DNA of 64,000 nt from Streptomyces antibioticus (GCF_002019855.1 NZ_CM007717.1:7325750-7389749); one strand, 5' to 3'; counted from the stretch's first letter, positions 8,384-17,235 are shown. Numbers and translations are program-made. Notes: generated by a model not told the origin, from the letters alone.

Positions 8384-9219
8384 CCGCGTCCGCTCACACG
8401 GGGGCCGCCCGCACGGACCCGGCGCGCGGGCCGGCGCCGGACCACCGCGTCATCCGTAGCGTGTCCGGCGGGTGGGCTGAACGTCGCCGCTCACACGGCG
8501 CGGCCCGGGCCGCCCACACGGGGCGGCCCGCAGGGGCTGCCCGTACGGGACGGCGGCTCGCACGCGGCCGCCCGTATGGGGCCGCTCGCACGGGTCCGCC
8601 CGCCCGCGTCGGCGGCTGCCGGCGTATGCCCTTACCGGCGACGCCGCCCGTACTGGCCCGGCGTGCGCGCTTGCGCCGGACGATCACCTCGTCCGCGCTC
8701 TTGCCGCGCCGCAGCCGTACGGCGACGGGTGCCCTGAGCGGGGCTGCTCACGGGCGCTGCCCGTTCGGGGCCGCTCACCTGCGGCCGCCCGTATGGGACC
8801 CCGCTCGCACGGGTCCGCCGGTATTGGCGACAGCCGCCGTCAGACGTACGCCCTCACCGGTGACGCCGCCCACCCCGACCCGGCGTGCGCGCTCGGCCCG
8901 GACCGCCACCTCCTCCGCACCTTGGCCTCCCCGAAGCCGGCCGCGCCGGCCCGGAGCCGTACCGCGACGGGCGCCCTCAGCGGAGCTGATCACGGGCGCC
9001 GCTCGCACCGGTCCGCCCGCCCGCGTCGGCGACAGCCGCCGTCAGACGTACGCCCTCACCGGTGACGTCGCCCACCCCGACCCGGCGTGCGCGCTCGCGC
9101 CGGACCGCTCACCTCGTCCGCCCCCTGGCCGCCCGGGGCCGCCCGGCCCAGAGGCACCTGCGCCGCTGCTCCCTTACGTCTTCCGCCGTGCGGGAGTCGT
9201 ACCGCCCCGGGTGAGCTGA
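8384..9219. repeat. Decayed tandem copies of the pqqE 3' end, no intact gene
   Basis: This non-coding stretch holds about four degenerate copies of the last ~150 bp of pqqE, near 8410, 8609, 8826 and 9026. The Tyr-Ala-Leu-Thr-Gly-Asp ... Asp-Pro-Ala-Cys-Ala-Leu ... Pro-Asp segment is recognisable in most copies, and the copies at 8826 and 9026 are nearly identical over ~85 bp. Between them lie short irregular repeats built on CGCACGGGGCCGCC-like units. The phase shifts between copies and no start with a ribosome-binding site is seen, so open frames here are not called as genes. From 9220 to 9326 nothing further is seen. Confidence 0.75.
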
Positions 9220-9326
9220 GCGCGTCCGCCCACATGGCGCCGCCCGCGCAGGGCCGCCACGCTGGACGACTCACACGCGGCCGTCCGCACGGGGCCGCCC
9301 GCACGCGGTCGTTCACCTCAGGCCAC

Positions 9327-10391
9327 TCACACGGGATAGGCGTGAGTCTGCGCGGCCTTCACCGTTGCCCAGATCTCCGTGCCGGGGTGCAGGCCCAGTT
9401 CCGCCGCCGCGACCGTCGTGAGGTCGGCGGCCAGGGGGAGTTCGCCGGTGAGGTCGGCTCGGATCTGGTCGCCGTAGGACTCCAGGCCGGCCACTTCGCA
9501 GCGCCAGAGGTTGCGGGCGCTGGTGGCGGTGGGGCGGTCGCGGTGCAGGGTGACCGCGCTCGGGGGGAACGCCACGAAGACCGGTCCCGACAGGTCCTCC
9601 GTCGTCGTCAGGCTGGGGCCGGAGTCGAGGCGTACCGTGTGCCCGTCGGCGCGGCCCTGGTAGAGGTTGAGGCCGACCAGCCGGGCGATGTAGTCGGTGC
9701 GCGGCCGGCGGGCGATGTCGGACGGGGAGCCCTCCTGCACGGTCAGGCCGTCCTCGACGACGATCAGCCGGTCGGCGAGGACCATCGCGTCGAGCGGATC
9801 GTGGGTGACGAGGACGGCGACGGCCTCGAACTCGGCCAGATGGCGGCGGAGTTCGGCGCGTACCTCCAGGCGGGTGCGGGCGTCGAGCGCCGCCAGGGGC
9901 TCGTCGAGGAGCAGCAGCCGGGGCCGGGTGGCCAGCGCGCGGGCGAGGGCGACGCGCTGGGCCTGGCCGCCGGAGAGGCGGCGCGGCTTGGCGCCCGTGT
10001 GCGCGGACAGGCCCATCCGTTCCAGCCATACGGTGGCCTGGGCGCGGGCCTCCGCCTTGCCGACGCCCTGGCAGCGCGGCCCGAAGGCCACATTGTCGAG
10101 GGCGGTGAGGTGGGGGAAGAGCAGGTAGTCCTGGAAGACCACACCGACCGGCCTCGACTCGGGCCGGGTCCGCTCCAGCGACGCCCCGTCCAGCCGCAGA
10201 TGCCCGCCGGTGAGCGGGACGAGGCCGGCGAGGGCGCGCAGCGCGGTGGTCTTGCCGGCACCGTTGGGGCCGAGCAGCGCGACGACGTCACCGGGCGCGG
10301 CGGTGAGCGCCACGTCCAGCCGGAAGTCGCCGCGGTCGACGACGAGACGTGCGTCGAGACCGGCCGGGGCACCGGAAACAGCGGCCGTCAT
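9327..10391 (-). CDS. modC: Molybdate ABC transporter ATP-binding protein
   Basis: A 354-aa ABC ATPase powering molybdate import. Walker A is GPNGAGKT, the signature is LSGGQAQR, and Walker B is LLLLDEPL followed by the His-loop VTHDP. The C-terminal ~100 residues form the TOBE/mop-like regulatory domain typical of ModC rather than of other ABC ATPases. Its ATG overlaps the modB stop in an ATGA. It is the last gene of modABC. Confidence 0.92.
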   Translation of the reverse strand: MTAAVSGAPAGLDARLVVDRGDFRLDVALTAAPGDVVALLGPNGAGKTTALRALAGLVPLTGGHLRLDGASLERTRPESRPVGVVFQDYLLFPHLTALDNVAFGPRCQGVGKAEARAQATVWLERMGLSAHTGAKPRRLSGGQAQRVALARALATRPRLLLLDEPLAALDARTRLEVRAELRRHLAEFEAVAVLVTHDPLDAMVLADRLIVVEDGLTVQEGSPSDIARRPRTDYIARLVGLNLYQGRADGHTVRLDSGPSLTTTEDLSGPVFVAFPPSAVTLHRDRPTATSARNLWRCEVAGLESYGDQIRADLTGELPLAADLTTVAAAELGLHPGTEIWATVKAAQTHAYPV

Positions 10392-11251
10392 GAGGCCGTC
10401 GTCCAGCGGTCGCGCAGTCCGGCGAGGACCGCGATCGACACGGCCAGCAGCACCAGGCTGAGCGCGATCGCCGCCTCCGGGTCGCTCTGGAGGGCGAGAT
10501 AGACGGCGAGCGGCATGGTCTGGGTACGGCCGGGGAAGTTGCCGGCGAAGGTGATGGTCGCCCCGAACTCGCCGAGCGCCCGCGCCCACGCGAGCACCGC
10601 CCCCGCGGCGACGCCCGGCGCGATCAGGGGCAGCGTGACCCGGCGGAACGCGGTGAAGCGGGAGGCGCCCAGGGTGGTGGCGGCCTCCTCGTAGCGGGGG
10701 TCGGCGGCGCGGAGCGTGCCCTCGACGCTGATCACGAGGAACGGCATCGCGACGAACGCCTCGGCGACCACCACACCGGCGGTGGTGAAGGGCAGGGTGA
10801 TCCCGAACCAGGCGTCGAGCCACTTGCCGACGACGCCGTTGCGGCCGAGGGCCATCAGCAGGGCCACACCGCCGACCACCGGGGGCAGCACCAGCGGCAG
10901 GGTGACGAGGGCGCGCACGAGCCCGCGCCCGGGGAACTCCACCCGGGCCAGCAGCCAGGCCAGCGGCACGCCGAGCACCAGGCTCACCGCGGTGGCGGCG
11001 GTGGCGCAGACGAGCGACAGCCGCAGCGCCTGCCACACCTCGGGGCTGGTGAGCTGGTCCGACAGGGTGCCCCACGGGGTCCGCACCAGCAGCGCGACCA
11101 ACGGCAGCACCAGGAACGCCAGCCCCAGCAGGGCGGGCAGCAGCAGCGGCAGCGGGACACCGCGCCCCACCCGGTTGCGGGGGCGCCCGCGCCGTGGACC
11201 GCCCGTCAGGGTGTCGGCCACGGCGGCGGGCTTGTCGTGCGGGGAGGTCAC
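10388..11251 (-). CDS. modB: Molybdate ABC transporter permease
   Basis: A 287-aa inner-membrane permease with five to six hydrophobic spans. It carries the EAA loop (EEAATTLGASRFTAFRRVTLP) that docks ModC. The GEFGATI motif near the C-terminus is typical of ModB/CysT-type permeases. The GTG start overlaps the modA stop by 4 bp, and its own stop overlaps modC by 4 bp. Confidence 0.93.
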   Translation of the reverse strand: MTSPHDKPAAVADTLTGGPRRGRPRNRVGRGVPLPLLLPALLGLAFLVLPLVALLVRTPWGTLSDQLTSPEVWQALRLSLVCATAATAVSLVLGVPLAWLLARVEFPGRGLVRALVTLPLVLPPVVGGVALLMALGRNGVVGKWLDAWFGITLPFTTAGVVVAEAFVAMPFLVISVEGTLRAADPRYEEAATTLGASRFTAFRRVTLPLIAPGVAAGAVLAWARALGEFGATITFAGNFPGRTQTMPLAVYLALQSDPEAAIALSLVLLAVSIAVLAGLRDRWTTAS

Positions 11252-12084
11252 GGCTGGAGGAACCCGGCCCCCGTCAGGACCTTCTGGCCCTCGGGCGACT
11301 GCACCAGCGCGATGAACGCCTCGGCGGCGTCGGCGTTCGGCGCGTCCTTCAGCAGGGCGATCGGATAGTCGTTGACGGCGTCGGCCGACTCGGGGAAGTC
11401 CACGCCCTCCACTTTGTCACCCGCGGCGTTCACATCGGTCTTGTAGACGACGGCCGCGTCGGCCTCTTTCAGCTCGACCTTGGTCAGCGCGGACTTGACG
11501 TCCTGCTCGTAGGAGACCGGGGTGAGCTTCAGCCCGCTCGCGTCGAGGGCCTTCTGCGCGGCGGCGCCGCACGGCACCTCCTTGTCGCACAGCACGACCT
11601 TCAGCCCGGACTTGGTGAGGTCCTTGAGGGAGGTGATCTTGTCGGGGTTGCCGGGGAGGGTGGCGATCTCCAGTTGGTTGCGGACGAAGGTGACCGGCTC
11701 GGTGGCGTTGTCCTTCGCGTCCGTCACGATCTTCATCGTCTTGGGGCTGGCGGAGGCGAACACGTCGGCAGGCGCCCCGCCGGTGATGCTCGCGGCCAGC
11801 GAGTCACTGCCGCCGAAGTTGAACGTCACCTTCGTGCCGGGGTGGGCCTTCTCGAACTCCTTGCCCAGCGTCGTGAAGCTCTCCTTGAGGGAGGCGGCGG
11901 CGAACACGGTGACGGTGCCGGACAGCTTCTCCGAGCCGCCGGACGCGGACGGCGAGGAGCCGGCGGAGTCGGAGTCGTCGGAGGAGGAGCAGGCGCTCAG
12001 GGCCAGCAGCACGGCCACCCCGGCACCGGCGGCCCGAAGGGTGCGGGGGGTGCGTCGGGCGCGGCGCGCGGAAGCGGTCGTCAC
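11248..12084 (-). CDS. modA: Molybdate-binding lipoprotein
   Basis: A 278-aa periplasmic-type binding protein anchored as a lipoprotein; the lipobox is LSAC with Cys32, followed by a Ser/Asp linker. Mature features typical of ModA are TVFAAASLKESF at the start, FNFGGSDSLAASI in the oxyanion-binding site, and GAPADVFASAS. It captures molybdate or tungstate for ModBC. GTG 12084 is preceded by AAGGAG at suitable spacing. It heads the operon. Confidence 0.95.
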   Translation of the reverse strand: MTTASARRARRTPRTLRAAGAGVAVLLALSACSSSDDSDSAGSSPSASGGSEKLSGTVTVFAAASLKESFTTLGKEFEKAHPGTKVTFNFGGSDSLAASITGGAPADVFASASPKTMKIVTDAKDNATEPVTFVRNQLEIATLPGNPDKITSLKDLTKSGLKVVLCDKEVPCGAAAQKALDASGLKLTPVSYEQDVKSALTKVELKEADAAVVYKTDVNAAGDKVEGVDFPESADAVNDYPIALLKDAPNADAAEAFIALVQSPEGQKVLTGAGFLQP

Positions 12085-12147
12085 GGTCTGACTCCTTCAC
12101 ATGGAACTCTTCAGGGAACTCTTGCGAAACTCACGATGCCTTCGCCG

Positions 12148-12175
12148 ATCATACTGGCGCATATGCGAGGTGTAA
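12148..12175 (-). promoter_or_regulatory. Candidate modABC promoter with palindromic operator
   Basis: Reading the minus strand, TTACAC (-35) and TATGAT (-10) are separated by 16 bp and lie about 65 bp upstream of modA. The 10-bp palindrome CGCATATGCG (12158-12167) fills most of the spacer. A repressor bound there would block the promoter, and a ModE-type molybdate sensor is the obvious candidate, but no such gene is in the window. Confidence 0.45.
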
Positions 12176-12282
12176 GACCCTTGTCTCATTGCATGAGCTG
12201 GACCTTCCGATCATCAGGCCTGGCATGTGCGTCCGTACAGAACGGATAACTCGCTGGCGGCCCGGCCCCGGCCCGCACGACC

Positions 12283-12852
12283 ATGGCGCGCATGACCGAA
12301 GAACCCGCACGCTGGACCCAGGCGACCGTCTACCCCGACATGTGGACCGACCCGGCGGACGACCCCCGCAACAGCGACGGAGTCAGCCCGGACGGCGAAC
12401 TCGCCACCCTCCAGGACTTCCTGACCAACTACCGCCACACCCTGCGGATGAAGTGCGACGGCCTGGACCCCGAGCAACTGGCCCGCCGCTCGGTCCCCCC
12501 GTCCACGATGTCGCTGCTCGGCCTGATCCGGCACCTCGCCGAGGTGGAACGCGACTGGCGCAACTGGATCACCGACGCCGACCCGCTGCCGAAGCTGTAC
12601 GGCGTCCGTGACGCGGACTTCGACCAGGCGATCGGCGACCAGGCGACGGTGGACGCCGCCCACGCCGACCTGGCCCGCGAACAGGCCGCCACGGACGCCG
12701 CCCTCGCCGCCCACCCCGACCTGGGCGAACGCCTCGGCAAGGACGGCATCGCGGTCCGCGAACTCCTGATCCACCGCATCGAGGAATACGCCCGCCACTG
12801 CGGCCACGCCGACCTCCTCCGCGAACGCGTGGACGGCCGAGTGGGGCAGTGA
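12283..12852 (+). CDS. DinB/DUF664 family protein
   Basis: A 189-aa four-helix-bundle protein of the DinB-like superfamily (DUF664 branch). These are metal-dependent proteins, some of which are bacillithiol- or mycothiol-dependent transferases. Family-like features are RHTLRMKCDGL, LGLIRHLAEVERDW with a likely metal-binding His, and LIHRIEEYARHCGHADLLRE at the end. The function is not assigned. The second methionine (12292) is an alternative start. It is divergent from modABC and shares that intergenic region. Confidence 0.85.
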   Translation: MARMTEEPARWTQATVYPDMWTDPADDPRNSDGVSPDGELATLQDFLTNYRHTLRMKCDGLDPEQLARRSVPPSTMSLLGLIRHLAEVERDWRNWITDADPLPKLYGVRDADFDQAIGDQATVDAAHADLAREQAATDAALAAHPDLGERLGKDGIAVRELLIHRIEEYARHCGHADLLRERVDGRVGQ

Positions 12853-12927
12853 CCCGGTGGGCGGTCACGCGGTGCCGCCGATCAGTACCCTCGGCGCAAG
12901 TGCTGGACGCGACTTCAGGGGCGGGCG

Positions 12928-14178
12928 ATGGACAACGAGATTCAGCTCATCAGCGACGACGATGGGCTGATGGTCATGGGCCGTGCGGCGGACGTCGACC
13001 GCTTCCTCGTCTCGGAAGGACTGTCGCCCTCCCAGGACCTCGGATCGCATTGGCTCAAGTCCGTCTTCGACGCCGGGGCCGCGGTCGCACAGGCAGGTTC
13101 GGAGCTGGCGGAGAACTCCGGCCGCTGGGTGAAGCTCACCCCGAAGTCGGCACAGCTCGTCAGAAAGTACGGACTGAGGGAAAGCTCGAAGACGGGCCTC
13201 GGCACAGGGGTGTTGAAGGGGCAGAAGGGTCAGATCAAGGGGTTCGTGGAATTCGCGAAGGCACCCCGATCGCTCATGACCAACCCGACGGCTCTCGCCA
13301 ATGCCGCGAAGCTCATGTCGCAGGTCGCGATGCAGCAGAGCATGGAAGAGATCTCCGACTATCTCGCCACGATCGACGCGAAGGTCGACGACGTGCTGCG
13401 CGCCCAGAAGGACACGGTGCTGTCCCGCATGATCGGAGTGGGCTTCGTCATCGACGAGTCCATGACCATCCGGGAGAAGAGGGGCAGGGTCGACGAGATC
13501 ATGTGGTCGAAGGTGCAGGACGCGCCGACGGCGATCGCGGAGACCCAGGTGTACGCCTTGCGCCAACTCGACGCGATCGCGGACAGGATGGAGCGCCAGT
13601 CCAAGATCGGCGATCTCGCCACCGCGGTCAGGGAGGCCGAGGCCCCGGTCCGGGAGTGGCTCGTCGTCCTGGCCCGCTGCTTCCAACTGCAGGACGCGAT
13701 CGCCGTACTCGAACTCGACCGGGTGCAGGACGCGTCCCCGGACGAACTGGACGCCCATCGCCTCGGTTTGAAGGCCGCCCGGCAGGACCGGCGGGACCTC
13801 ATATCGCGCAGTACCGAGCGGCTGGTGGCCCGGATGAACGCGGTCGCCGGCAGGGCCAACGCGAAGGTGCTACTGCACCCGGCCAAGTCCCCGGCCGTGG
13901 TCCAGTCGAGCAACCAGGTCGCGATCGGCGTCCACGACTTCCACGAGCGGCTAGGGATCGAGTCCGGAGGCTGGTCGTCCGACGCGAGACGATGGGCCGA
14001 CGCGGCCGCCGAGGTCCGGGACAAGGCGCTCGAGACCGGAGCGAAGGGCGTCGACGCCGCCAGAAGCCGCGGCAAGGTGACCCTCGACCGCGCAGGTTCG
14101 GCCACGGGCAGACTCGCCGTAGGAATCGCCGAGCGAGCACGCCGCCTGCGCGGGGGCGAGCCGGGAGGGAACGAGTAG
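12928..14178 (+). CDS. Hypothetical protein of unknown function, 416 aa
   Basis: I do not recognise a family. The protein is mostly predicted helix and charged, with no signal peptide or clear membrane span. A notable stretch (~130-165) reads SQVAMQQSMEEISDYL followed by IDAKVDDVLRAQKD, which has coiled-coil character. The C-terminal ~80 residues are Ala/Arg/Glu-rich. Base composition and codon choice (tcg, cga, aag-rich) are slightly less extreme than in flanking genes, which hints at horizontal acquisition. It stands alone, with a GGGGCGGGCG sequence just before the ATG. Confidence 0.75.
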   Translation: MDNEIQLISDDDGLMVMGRAADVDRFLVSEGLSPSQDLGSHWLKSVFDAGAAVAQAGSELAENSGRWVKLTPKSAQLVRKYGLRESSKTGLGTGVLKGQKGQIKGFVEFAKAPRSLMTNPTALANAAKLMSQVAMQQSMEEISDYLATIDAKVDDVLRAQKDTVLSRMIGVGFVIDESMTIREKRGRVDEIMWSKVQDAPTAIAETQVYALRQLDAIADRMERQSKIGDLATAVREAEAPVREWLVVLARCFQLQDAIAVLELDRVQDASPDELDAHRLGLKAARQDRRDLISRSTERLVARMNAVAGRANAKVLLHPAKSPAVVQSSNQVAIGVHDFHERLGIESGGWSSDARRWADAAAEVRDKALETGAKGVDAARSRGKVTLDRAGSATGRLAVGIAERARRLRGGEPGGNE

Positions 14179-14266
14179 GGCTGAGCGACCACCGGCACCG
14201 TCGCGATGCGCGGCACGAGCCATACGGAGAGCACGCTCGTTCCCGCCGGGCTGCGGACGGCCGCTG

Positions 14267-15352
14267 TCAGTCGTCCAGACGGACCGGCATCAGGAGTGAG
14301 AAGGTGTCCTCGTCGTCGGGTCGGCGGATCGCCAGCGGTGCCGTGGGCGCGCCCAGCTCTAGGACCAGCTCGTCCCGGGCGCCGGCGGTGAGGGCGTGCA
14401 GCAGGAACTCGCGGTTGACGGCCACGTTGTCCTGGGCGTCGTCACCGTCGTCGCACACGACCACGGTTCCGTTCCCCGCCACCCGGAGCACGCTGAGGTC
14501 GTAGGGCCCGCCGTTCGGCTCACGGGTCCCGCTCGTGCGCACCGGACCGGTCTCCAGGGTCTGGCGGAAGGCTGCCGTATCGACGTGGGCCCGGCGACCG
14601 GCCGGGAGTCGGACGAGGCGGCGGTAGTCGGGAAACTCGTGGCCGAGACTCCGGCCGGATGTCTGACGGTCGCCGGCCTCCAGCGTCACGAGGTCGCCGT
14701 CCATCGTGAGTTGGACGGGATCCTTGCCGGTCAGCAGCGCCCGCATCGCGTCGGCGAGCGGAAGGGGCACGACCACCTGCGTCCGAGGCCCGCCGTATCC
14801 GGTCGAGCGTGCCCGTGCGACGGCCATCCGGTAGCGGTCGGTGGCCACCAGATGGAGCGCCCCTCCCTCGAAGTCGAACAGGATCCCGCCGAGCACGGGC
14901 AGGTCCCCGTCGGTGCTAGCGGCGAAACGGACCGTGTCCAGCGCGGCGGCCAACTCCGGTGAGGGGAGGGACAGTCGGACGGAAGCGGTGCGGAGCGAGG
15001 TCATGGGGTCGGTCTCCCTGCGGTCGAGTAGGGCTCGAAGCGTGGAGAACTCGCTGCGGGCGTCGGACAGCCCGAGTTCGAGACGGCGCAGGTGCGCCTC
15101 AAGGAGACCGCGCACCAGGTCCGTGTCCGTGCCGGCCCAGCCGGCCAGCACGAGCCGGATGTCGGCCAACGGCATGCCCGCCCGGCGAAGCCGGGCCAGC
15201 AACCGGGCCTCCTCCAACTGCTCGGGCTCGTACCAGCGGTACCCGCTGACCGGGTCCACCCAGGCGGGCACCAGCACACCGGCCCGGTCGTAGAACCGCA
15301 GCGCGCTCACGCTCAGCCCGCAGTCCCGCGCCAACTCCCCGATGCTGCGCAT
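14267..15352 (-). CDS. MerR-type regulator fused to a DNA polymerase III beta-clamp-like domain
   Basis: A 361-aa two-part protein. Residues 1-70 are a MerR winged HTH (IGELARDCGLSVSALRFYDR, then VSGYRWYEPEQLEEARLL), followed by a coiled dimerisation helix to ~115. Residues ~120-361 resemble DnaN clamp modules: LPVLGGILFDFEG, LVATDRYRMAVARA, HEFPDYRRLV and VNREFLLHAL match characteristic clamp motifs. Only about two of the three clamp domains are present, so it cannot build a normal ring alone. ATG 15352 has GGAG 7 nt upstream. Such proteins are annotated in streptomycetes as beta-subunit family proteins; their role is unclear. Autoregulation is likely (see the operator upstream). Confidence 0.85.
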   Translation of the reverse strand: MRSIGELARDCGLSVSALRFYDRAGVLVPAWVDPVSGYRWYEPEQLEEARLLARLRRAGMPLADIRLVLAGWAGTDTDLVRGLLEAHLRRLELGLSDARSEFSTLRALLDRRETDPMTSLRTASVRLSLPSPELAAALDTVRFAASTDGDLPVLGGILFDFEGGALHLVATDRYRMAVARARSTGYGGPRTQVVVPLPLADAMRALLTGKDPVQLTMDGDLVTLEAGDRQTSGRSLGHEFPDYRRLVRLPAGRRAHVDTAAFRQTLETGPVRTSGTREPNGGPYDLSVLRVAGNGTVVVCDDGDDAQDNVAVNREFLLHALTAGARDELVLELGAPTAPLAIRRPDDEDTFSLLMPVRLDD

Positions 15353-15371
15353 CTCGTTCTCCACACCCGTA

Positions 15372-15402
15372 ACTCTGAGCCCTCGACAAGGTCGAGGGTC
15401 AA
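15372..15402 (-). promoter_or_regulatory. MerR-type promoter with operator in the spacer
   Basis: On the minus strand TTGACC and CAGAGT are 19 bp apart, the stretched spacing used by MerR activators. The spacer and flanks hold the perfect inverted repeat CCCTCGAC-aag-GTCGAGGG (15380-15398). It sits 20-50 bp upstream of the MerR-clamp gene, so it is most likely its own operator. Confidence 0.65.
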
Positions 15403-15479
15403 GGACCTGTACGTTCAGGCGATTCAGGCGTACGGACGCGCAGGACAGAAGTTCAGTGGAGCAGGGGAAGGGCGAAACG

Positions 15480-16055
15480 TTGAGTCGAGCGGCCAGCGCG
15501 GTGCGGTCGGTGGGTGGGCGCAGGGTGTTTGTCGTGTTGGGTGTTGTGCTTGTGGTGTTGGCCGGGGGCATCGTCGGTCTGGTGCTGCTCGGGGATCGTG
15601 CTGTGTCCGATGCGGGCGCCGAGGAGAGGAACTGCTGCTGGGAGAAGGGCGTCACTCCCGCCGGGCTCGGCGAACGGATCGGGATCAGGATGCCCGAGGA
15701 GGCCACGGACCGGAGGGCTGCGGTGAAGCGCAACTCCCGGTACAGCACGGGGATTCTGGCGTTCACCTTGGCTGAGGACACCGCGAACGGTTATCTCTCC
15801 CGGATGGTGCCCGAGGGCACCCGGATGATCGCCAACATCGCGCCGGAGCCCGACGCGTACAAGGGGGACGCCCCGTTCACGCGTCTGGGACTGACCGAGC
15901 CGGAGACGATCACGTCGGACCTGAGGAAGACCTCGCTCTGCCCCGAGGACACCGGGACTCCGGAGGGCAGGCGTCTGCGGAGCTGCGTCGACATCTACGC
16001 CCATGACTTCGCGTCGGGCCGTACGAGGATCTACGTCCGGTCGAGTTCAGGGTGA
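15480..16055 (+). CDS. Hypothetical single-span membrane protein
   Basis: A 191-aa protein with one N-terminal membrane span (VFVVLGVVLVVLAGGIVGLV) and an extracellular ~150-residue domain containing a CC pair and two further cysteines. No family is recognised. TTG 15480 is chosen because GAAGGG lies 7 nt upstream; GTG 15456 is an alternative. It is divergent from the MerR-clamp gene and its upstream region overlaps the MerR operator, so it may be a target of that regulator. Confidence 0.65.
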   Translation: MSRAASAVRSVGGRRVFVVLGVVLVVLAGGIVGLVLLGDRAVSDAGAEERNCCWEKGVTPAGLGERIGIRMPEEATDRRAAVKRNSRYSTGILAFTLAEDTANGYLSRMVPEGTRMIANIAPEPDAYKGDAPFTRLGLTEPETITSDLRKTSLCPEDTGTPEGRRLRSCVDIYAHDFASGRTRIYVRSSSG

Positions 16056-16058
16056 CGT

Positions 16059-16081
16059 CCGTACGCTGTGTCAGCGTACGG
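16059..16081 (+). terminator. Hairpin after the membrane-protein gene
   Basis: A perfect 10-bp stem (CCGTACGCTG and its complement) with a TGT loop begins 4 bp after the stop at 16055. There is no T-tract, which is usual for Streptomyces terminators. Confidence 0.6.
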
Positions 16082-16179
16082 GCACGTTCTGTGGACGGTA
16101 CGGGCGGGTTGCCGTCACTCTGGGTGCGGTCGTTCGCGGAGGTGCCGCGGGGGACGTACGCACGTGGAGGTGGCCGCGT

Positions 16180-17041
16180 ATGACGGACCGTAGCGATGTG
16201 AAGGCTTGCGTGGGGGAGCGTGAGCCTGATCCGTCCGACAGTCTGCGGACGTTCGGGGCGGTCGTCCAGGCCCTGCGCGAGCACGCCGGGTTCAGTCGCG
16301 TCGAGTTCGGGACGCTGGTGCGGTACTCCAAGTACACCGTGGAGTCGGTGGAGTTGGGGCGCCGGATGCCCGACGAGCGGTTCGTGGAGCGTGCGGAGGA
16401 GGCACTGGGAGGCACTGGGCAACACGGGCGCGCTGCGGAAGGCGGCGGGTCATCTCACGCGCGGCGAGCCGGGGTTGGCGGCCTGGTTCCGGCGGTGGGC
16501 GCGGCTGGAGAAGGTGGCGGTGAGTCTGTGCACGTATGAGTGCAGGCTCGTGCCGGGGCTTTTGCAGCCCGAGGGGTACGTGCGGGCCGTGTTCGACAAC
16601 AGTGTTCCTCCGCTGTCGGACGAGCAGTTGGAGGCCCAGGTGTTCGCGCGGCTGGAGCGGCAGCGGATGTTGTACGAGCGGCCGAACGTACCGTTCAGCT
16701 TCATCGTCGAGGAGCATCTGTTCCGGCGTCGGCTCGGCGGGGCCGAGGTGACGCGTGGGCTGCTGGACCACGTGCTGGAACTGACGGCGCCGCGCAATGT
16801 GACCCTTCAAGTCATGCCGCTGGACACCGAGTTCCACGCGTGCCTGGACGGTCCGGTGCGGTTGCTGGAGACCCCGGAGCGGCGACGGCTCGCGTACTCC
16901 GAAGGGCAGCAGAACGGCCGCCTGATCTCCGACGCGAAAGAGGTGAGCCTCCTCTACCAGTGCTATGACACACTGCGCTCGCAGGCCCTGAACCCCAAAG
17001 AATCGCGGAGCCTGCTGGAGCGACTGCGAGGAGAGCTATGA
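16180..17041 (+). pseudogene. XRE-family regulator (HTH + DUF5753), frameshifted by a 10-bp duplication
   Basis: The N-terminal HTH (FGAVVQALREHAGFSRVEFG, then YSKYTVESVELGRR) is read in one frame from ATG 16180, with GGAGG upstream. The DUF5753 ligand-binding part (WFRRWARLEK, then YECRLVPGLLQPEGYVRAVF, then LQVMPLDTEF) continues in the next frame to 17041. The join falls on an exact tandem duplication of GAGGCACTGG (16399-16408 and 16409-16418). Removing one copy restores a single ~283-aa protein reading EEALGNTGALRKAA. The break therefore looks like a recent, possibly reversible, slippage event. Intact relatives pair with a DUF397 protein, which follows here with a 4-bp overlap. Confidence 0.88.
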
Positions 17042-17235
17042 GTACGACGGAACTCGCCTGGTTCAAGTCCAGTTACAGCGGTACCCAGGGGGACGACTGC
17101 GTGGAGGTCGCCGTCGGCGAACAGGCCGTCCACATACGCGACTCCAAGGACGTGACCCGGCCCCACCTCGCCGTCGGGCGTGACGGGTGGGCCCGGTTCG
17201 TGGGGTTCACGGTGCGCGGAGTACGAGCAGAGTGA
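17038..17235 (+). CDS. DUF397 domain-containing protein
   Basis: A 65-aa protein with the family pattern WFKSSYSG, CVEVAV, HIRDSKD and FVGFTVRG. DUF397 proteins are encoded next to DUF5753 XRE regulators throughout Streptomyces, and some pairs (for example the BldB/WhiJ group) act in development or behave like toxin-antitoxin systems. The ATG overlaps the stop of the XRE gene. Its last 29 bp overlap the convergent metallophosphoesterase gene. Confidence 0.9.
   Translation: MSTTELAWFKSSYSGTQGDDCVEVAVGEQAVHIRDSKDVTRPHLAVGRDGWARFVGFTVRGVRAE

Noticed and set aside
7408..9219. A 603-codon frame running through pqqE and the repeat region
   Set aside because: It overlaps pqqE out of frame and continues into decayed repeats; no start signal or domain is seen.
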